From positions 130,841,960 through 130,905,959 of the forward strand of contig NC_058337.1 in assembly GCF_905475395.1 (NCBI RefSeq): a stretch of 64,000 bases of DNA, in the 5' to 3' direction. This document shows positions 58,901 to 64,000 of the stretch, piece after piece; within the stretch, counting starts at the first letter, position 1; each line of letters opens with the position of its first letter. Made by a program: the position numbers and the translations under genes. The notes below the pieces were generated by a model that was not told where the DNA came from, did not search any database, and saw only the letters and a list, made by a program, of their open reading frames with translations. Source of the DNA: Chrysoperla carnea. Taxonomy: Eukaryota > Arthropoda > Insecta > Neuroptera > Chrysopidae.

Positions 58901-61900
58901 TCGGAATGAGACCAAACGCGATATGTTAGAAAGAGAAAAAAATAGTTTAACTACTTTTAGGAAATATCTTAATACTGTCGCTGGTAATAAAATAATAAGG
59001 GGTCTTTGGTTCGAATCTCGATCGTATGCATGTTGAGGCCCGGGGCATGGTTTATTTTGGAAGGAAACGAGATTGATATATAAGTTTATCATACCTTAAC
59101 ATGCATAAATTGTGTTCCAAAATCAGCAGCCGTTGTAACACCACCCGTAAATACACGATTAATAAATTTTGGAGCATTATCATTGATATCATCCACGAAT
59201 ACTGTCACTTTCAACAATGTGTCATCAGACTCTTCAAAAAAACTTTGATTTGCTGGTAAGTGAACACAATCTTCTGATGCTTTGATTAATAATAAATGAG
59301 ATTCTTGGACTTCTCGATCTAACGGTGTAGTTACCTGAATATTTTTAAAATTGCGATTATTATGTTGTTTTTTTTTATTTATGGAAGTGGTCCCAAAAGC
59401 CATTAGGCTCTAATTTAAATTAATTAATATCTAGCAGTTATCCCCACCCTCGTCGCTGGGCAATTTTAATTGTAAAAATAAAGACTACCGCGTTAGCCTT
59501 CACTTTTCTTTAAAAAATTTTATTGCCTTGTGACTTTTGGAACACTGGGTAAATATGTTATTTACAGTTAATTCATGATCAAAAGGATGTACACGAAATA
59601 GACCAAGTTCATTTCCGCCAACAATAAAATAACAAACTGGTAATTGTGAACCGTCTAATATATCCAATTCATCACGATCGACAGTGTCCGGAAGTTTTCT
59701 TGTTTCTTTTCCTGCTGGTTCGTTTTCTGTGAATTAAGACAATAAATTTTTTAATAAAAATAAAATTTTAAATTGGAGAAATTTTTTTAGTGTGCGTACC
59801 TGTAAAATTAACAAAGAAATCGTCCATTGCAAACTGTGGTTCGTATTCATTGACATTGCTGACGTAAATTGTTAAATCCAAGTCTGAACTTAATGCGGTT
59901 GGTACTCCCAAATCATAAGCTTCAATACGAATCTGTGTTCCAATTAAAAAATAAAATTTTTTAATAAAATAAAAAATAAAATTTTGAAAAGCAACAAAAT
60001 ATATCAAATTTAACTTACATCGTAAATTTTTTGTAAATCTCGATTCAAAATTCTCCTTAATTCCAAAACACCAGTTTCAGAATTAATTCCAAAAGTACGA
60101 TAATGCCCAGCTGGATCTGCTTTCAGCCTATAGCGTACGGCTCCATTCATTCCAATATCTTCATCTTCTGCGTGAACTTGAATTAAAGCGCTTCCAATCG
60201 TTGTATTCTGTCGGCAAAAATTACGTTTATAAATAACACACACTCGAAAACAGTTATATTCTCCGGAAAATTTCAGAATTGGATGATTCAACCCGAAAAT
60301 GATTAATTTTTGCCACCTCGTCTAAAGTCGACGCTTTCTCACGCGCTTCAATTTGGTGGTGGTTTCCAAATTGAAAATAACGACCAGAAAATGGAAATTT
60401 TTATCGTTTATGCGAGCAAAAAAACTTACCTCTGGAATTTTTAAAGTACTATTTTGAGATGGACTCTTAAATAATGGAGCATGATCATTGAAATCTGTTA
60501 CGCAAACATTTAGTTTTTCATGCACCGTATTTGGTGGTGATCCAAGATCACGAGCCTTAATTGTTAATGTATAATTTCCATGACGAGCTTGCAACGATTT
60601 TGCTGCTATCAGATGCGCAGTCCAGTAATCAGTTTGTTCCAAAATAAATAATTCTGGAAATGATAAATAAATTTGAATTTAAAAAGAAATCTTGAGATAT
60701 TTTGAACCTGTTACAACTTTGAGGCATGTTCTGATTCAAACATACTTATAGAACCCCGGATCTAAGTTCCTGGGAGGCATGTACTGATTGGAATTTTTCG
60801 GATTTGATATAATATTTAAGTTAATTTCGATTGCGGACTAATTGAATTTTGCCTCGAATTTTTATATCTATCAAGAGGATTTTCGAAGCCTCCACCATAG
60901 CAAAAGTTCCTACTCACGGTCTTTTGCTCTTTATATCTCAAATTTAACAAGTTCTAAAAACAAAAATTCTTATTCCTTTACCATGATCATTTCCTTCAAT
61001 AATTTCCATTTCCGTACGTCCATTAGGAGTAAAATTATCATCCTCATCCGATGCTTTAATCATGACTATCGAAGAACCTGGATCATGAAACTCCGTAACA
61101 CTTGCGCAATCTTTAGGGAATTTCAACTTTGGTGGATTATCATTTACATCCAAGATTGTGATTGGAATTTGTTTAAAAACATTTCGACTTTCACCACTTG
61201 TATATCCAAATTGATAATTGTCCCATGCTTCGGCCACAAGTACATACGAACCAACTGTTTCTCGATCTAAACTATCGGCTACTCTTAAAGATCCTGTTAC
61301 AGGATCCAAACTAAATTTTCCCTAAAATAAATAACAATTTTTAATAATTTTTCGAAAAATTTTGGGTGGCAATTATTAATTTACCTGTGATGCAACATGA
61401 TCCAATAAATATGTAATTTTTCCATAATCACCAGAATCCGCATCTTTTGCTTCTAAAACTGTGATTTCATATCCTACGGGAGCATCTTCGTGTACGCTTA
61501 AATTTGTTGTGTTACTAACAAAATATGGATTATTGTCATTTTCATCCAAAACTTGAATAAAGAGTTCTGTTAAACTGGATCTTGGTGGAATTCCAGAATC
61601 GATTGCTCGGACCTAAAATATATTTTTAAAATAATAACTAACTAATAAATTTAAGTTAATAACTAGCATAATTTTCATTTTCAAGGCTTGTGGTACGGAA
61701 CAAACGAAAAAATAAGAGGTTCTATGAATTCAAGGACCTACAGTGTAAACTAGAAACAGGTATAGAGAATGTTGGGGCTATTTCGTCATTCTGAAACGGT
61801 TCCAATTCTTGTGAATCCTAGAGGTCTAGATTCACAAGAATTGGAACCGTCCGGATTCACAAGAACTGAAAAAACCCATTCCAATACAAGCTCAGTGATT

Positions 61901-64000
61901 TGGTTGATTAATTTTTTCATAGTTTTACATCTGTCTCGTGTACGCCTATAATTTTATAGACAAGATATTTACCGAAAGATTGAGCCATGGATGTTGTTCA
62001 TGATCAATTTTATTCGCCACAACCAAATCCCCATTATTCGAATCCAAGTGAATCAACTGCCTTAATACTGATGAGCCCTCTAACGAATACGTAATTGTTC
62101 GATTTTTATCAGCATCATTTGCAATAACCGAACAAATGTTGACACCATTTTTACTATTTTCAGTCACCGAACATCTGTAGAATGGTTTCTGGAATTTTGG
62201 ATTGTTATCATTTTCATCCAGAATTACGATGGTTAACAACGCTGAAAAAATAAAATTTGTTTAATCGAAAATTCTTCGCCTAAAATAAAACAAAATGGCA
62301 GTAGCCTGAGATGAGCGAAAATCCCTGACAAATTGCTAGAAAAGATTCTAGCCATAATTACTTTTCTTGGCAGAACTGAAATTAATCTTGGACGCTCATT
62401 TTAGCTTAGTTGTGATTCGATTCAGAGTTCTTGTGGAACTTAACGAAAGACCTGTAGACGGAGTGTTTAAATCAGTAATTTCCCAAGTGCTCTATATAAA
62501 TTCTTTGAGTTGGATTTGAAGGCGAAAGAAATCTATTGTAGCGAAAATGAGAATAGGTCTATAAGAATAGAAAGGAAAAGGGGATATTTCGTGGCAGGGG
62601 TCTATCTAAATTATAAAAAAACTGGCAAATGGTCTACGAGGAAAAAGTTTGGGAATCACTGGTTTAAATTTATGACACGCCAGTTTTTGTTACGAGTCAG
62701 GAATATTGTGCAAAGTAAAATACCTGTTGCAATTTGAGGTTTAATGATGGCACCCAAATCTTCTACGACAACACCCAAACGAATAACTTCCAATTTTTCG
62801 CGATCAATTAATTTCGCCACCTTTAGTATACCATCCACTGGATTTAAATCTAATAGCGACAAATAATCCATATCGGTATTTTTAATTAAAGTTCCATCTT
62901 CATTTCTCGCTTCAGATGTTGCTGGATCAATACTGTATCGTAAAATTGCTGCTGTATCTAAATCGTTTGCTTTTAATTGTGCAATTTGTGTACCAACTGG
63001 TATATTTTCTTTTATTTCGACAATGCCAGGATCGATAAATGTTGGTGGTTTATTGTTGACGTCGTTAATCGTAATATTCACTATAACTGAAGTCTGGAAA
63101 AGTAAAAACGATAGATCTTAAAATCTTGTTCACTTCATAGGTCCCAAAATCTCCGCAAAAATATTAAAGATTGATTACCCCGCTATAATGGTCCCTTAGC
63201 TTCCCAAAAGTAAAGGACTTTTAATTAAAATAGAATGAGTCTAACTTATTGGGAGCAAAATTCCAAACAAGATTCCCTCATACTTACTTGTTTTTTCGAA
63301 TCACCAACTCCACCATCGATAGCTAACACTTTTAACGAATAATGTGTTCGTTTAGGTTCAGTTAAATCAGGATCTAAAGATGCACCTTTTGCAATCGAAA
63401 TAACTCCATTCGTTGCACCAATAACAAATTTATCTGCAGCACCATTTTGAATTCGATACGCAATTTCATTATTCGGTGCTGAACCATCATTATCGATAGC
63501 TTTCACTTGTAAAACTGATGTGCCCGACGGTGTATCTTCAGGGATTGTTCGATTATAGAAATTTTTTTCGAACTGTGGAGCATGATCGTTCACGTCTTGT
63601 AAATAAACAATCAGTGGTACTTCTGACCATAAACTCGGTGTACCCATATCACGACCTTGAATCATAAAATGTAATGGACGAACATTTCCGATATTTGGTC
63701 CAGGTAATTTTTCGAAATCGATTGGATGATTTGGTCGCATGATTCCAGTACGTTTATTTATTGAAAAATTTGCCATTAAAAGTCCTTCTGATATTGAATA
63801 AATGACTTGACTGTTCTTCGTTCCATTTAAATCCAAATCTCTTGCCTCAACTTTGAGGGGACTTTCAAAATTAATGTGATTTTCTAATAAAGTTGTTTCG
63901 TAACGATTTTGAATAAAAACTGGCACATTATCGTTGACATCTTCGATGTTTACAATTAATTGAGCTGTATTTCGATTTCCACTTCCCAGGTTGTCTCTAG
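55968..64000 (-). CDS. Large cadherin (Cad87A/CDH23-like candidate), C-terminal part; 5' end outside window
   Basis: Sixteen exons in transcription order: >64000-63288, 63093-62724, 62241-61973, 61612-61385, 61321-60982, 60653-60430, 60207-60019, 59932-59800, 59726-59566, 59334-59095, 58839-58654, 58591-58455, 58381-58183, 57566-57371, 56343-56205, 56130-55968. Frame is continuous at every join and gives about 1294 aa. Successive Ca2+-binding EC linkers are visible: VNDNVP, VNDHAP, VNNKPP, ENDNNP (twice), VNDNPP, FNDHAP, VNEYEP, INDNAP, so about ten EC repeats lie in the window. A membrane-proximal globular segment (NVTGAIVNVDEFKIH, LVDQNIEKLDG) precedes one transmembrane helix (LGVLLLVCLALCF). 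A tail of about 117 residues ends KKLETTEL, a class I PDZ-type ligand. It mediates calcium-dependent adhesion at the cell surface. The subfamily is inferred from layout only. Confidence 0.88.
57622..58163. repeat. Palindromic MITE-like element in cadherin intron
   Basis: The arm cagaagttaatgaaactttg near 57670 is mirrored by caaaatttcattaacttccg near 58115; cgacaggt / acctgtca mark the outer ends and accctgtgcg / cacagggcga pair inside. Its right edge is about 20 bp from the exon edge at 58183. Confidence 0.75.
61796..61850. repeat. Perfect 22-bp inverted repeat in cadherin intron
   Basis: acggttccaattcttgtgaa(tc) at 61796-61817 is perfectly complementary to 61829-61850, with an 11-nt loop. 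A partial third copy (ggattcacaagaact) follows directly. Confidence 0.8.

Noticed and set aside
60842-61270. 142-codon plus-strand frame
   Set aside because: Antisense shadow of cadherin exon 60982-61321.
1-64000. Endogenous viral sequences or bacterial insertion
   Set aside because: I looked for capsid, polymerase or phage-like proteins and for a change in base composition, and found none. The only polymerase is a LINE-type reverse transcriptase.

Overview
This window is AT-rich eukaryotic DNA, almost certainly from an insect. The genes have GT-AG introns, AATAAA signals and insect-type protein families: NRF-6-type membrane acyltransferases, a Tan-type hydrolase, pancreatic-lipase/phospholipase-A1-type lipases and a long cadherin. 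Roughly half or more of the window is introns and transposable-element debris. I could not assign an order or species.

Layout. (1) 1-18.4 kb, plus strand: two tandem paralogous NRF-6/acyltransferase-3 genes. The first lacks its 5' exons because of the window edge; the second is complete. Matching exons have identical lengths except one: the second gene carries a 5-bp exon insertion, which a donor 4 nt downstream could compensate. Each gene hosts a Helitron copy in an intron. The second gene also hosts a 5.3-kb foldback-like element (8930-14249), whose long inverted arms are built of ~152-bp tandem repeats and enclose a decayed non-LTR reverse transcriptase. (2) 18.4-21.0 kb, minus: a complete seven-exon Tan-like (C45) gene of 386 aa, with its 3' end meeting that of the second acyltransferase. 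(3) 22.6-44.3 kb, minus: four tandem secreted lipase genes (called A-D here, low to high coordinate) of 365, 332, 322 and 336 aa. All have seven exons with the same intron phases (1,2,1,1,1,2). Genes B and C share duplicated flanks that carry the same deleted tRNA-Phe pseudogene. (4) 46.7-49.2 kb, minus: a two-exon gene for a 264-aa nuclear-looking protein with an acidic/lysine tail that I do not recognise. (5) 49.3-55.9 kb: repeat-rich intergenic DNA. (6) 56.0-64.0 kb, minus: the 3' 16 exons of a large cadherin, including the membrane-proximal region, one transmembrane helix and a cytoplasmic tail ending in a class I PDZ-type motif; the 5' end is outside the window.

The proteins do not form one obvious pathway. 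The acyltransferase pair and the lipase array look like local expansions of secretory or membrane lipid-handling families, with Tan, the nuclear protein and the cadherin as independent neighbours. Exon boundaries were read by eye from splice sites and frame continuity. Summed exon lengths are multiples of three for every complete gene; for the second acyltransferase this holds only with the alternative donor.
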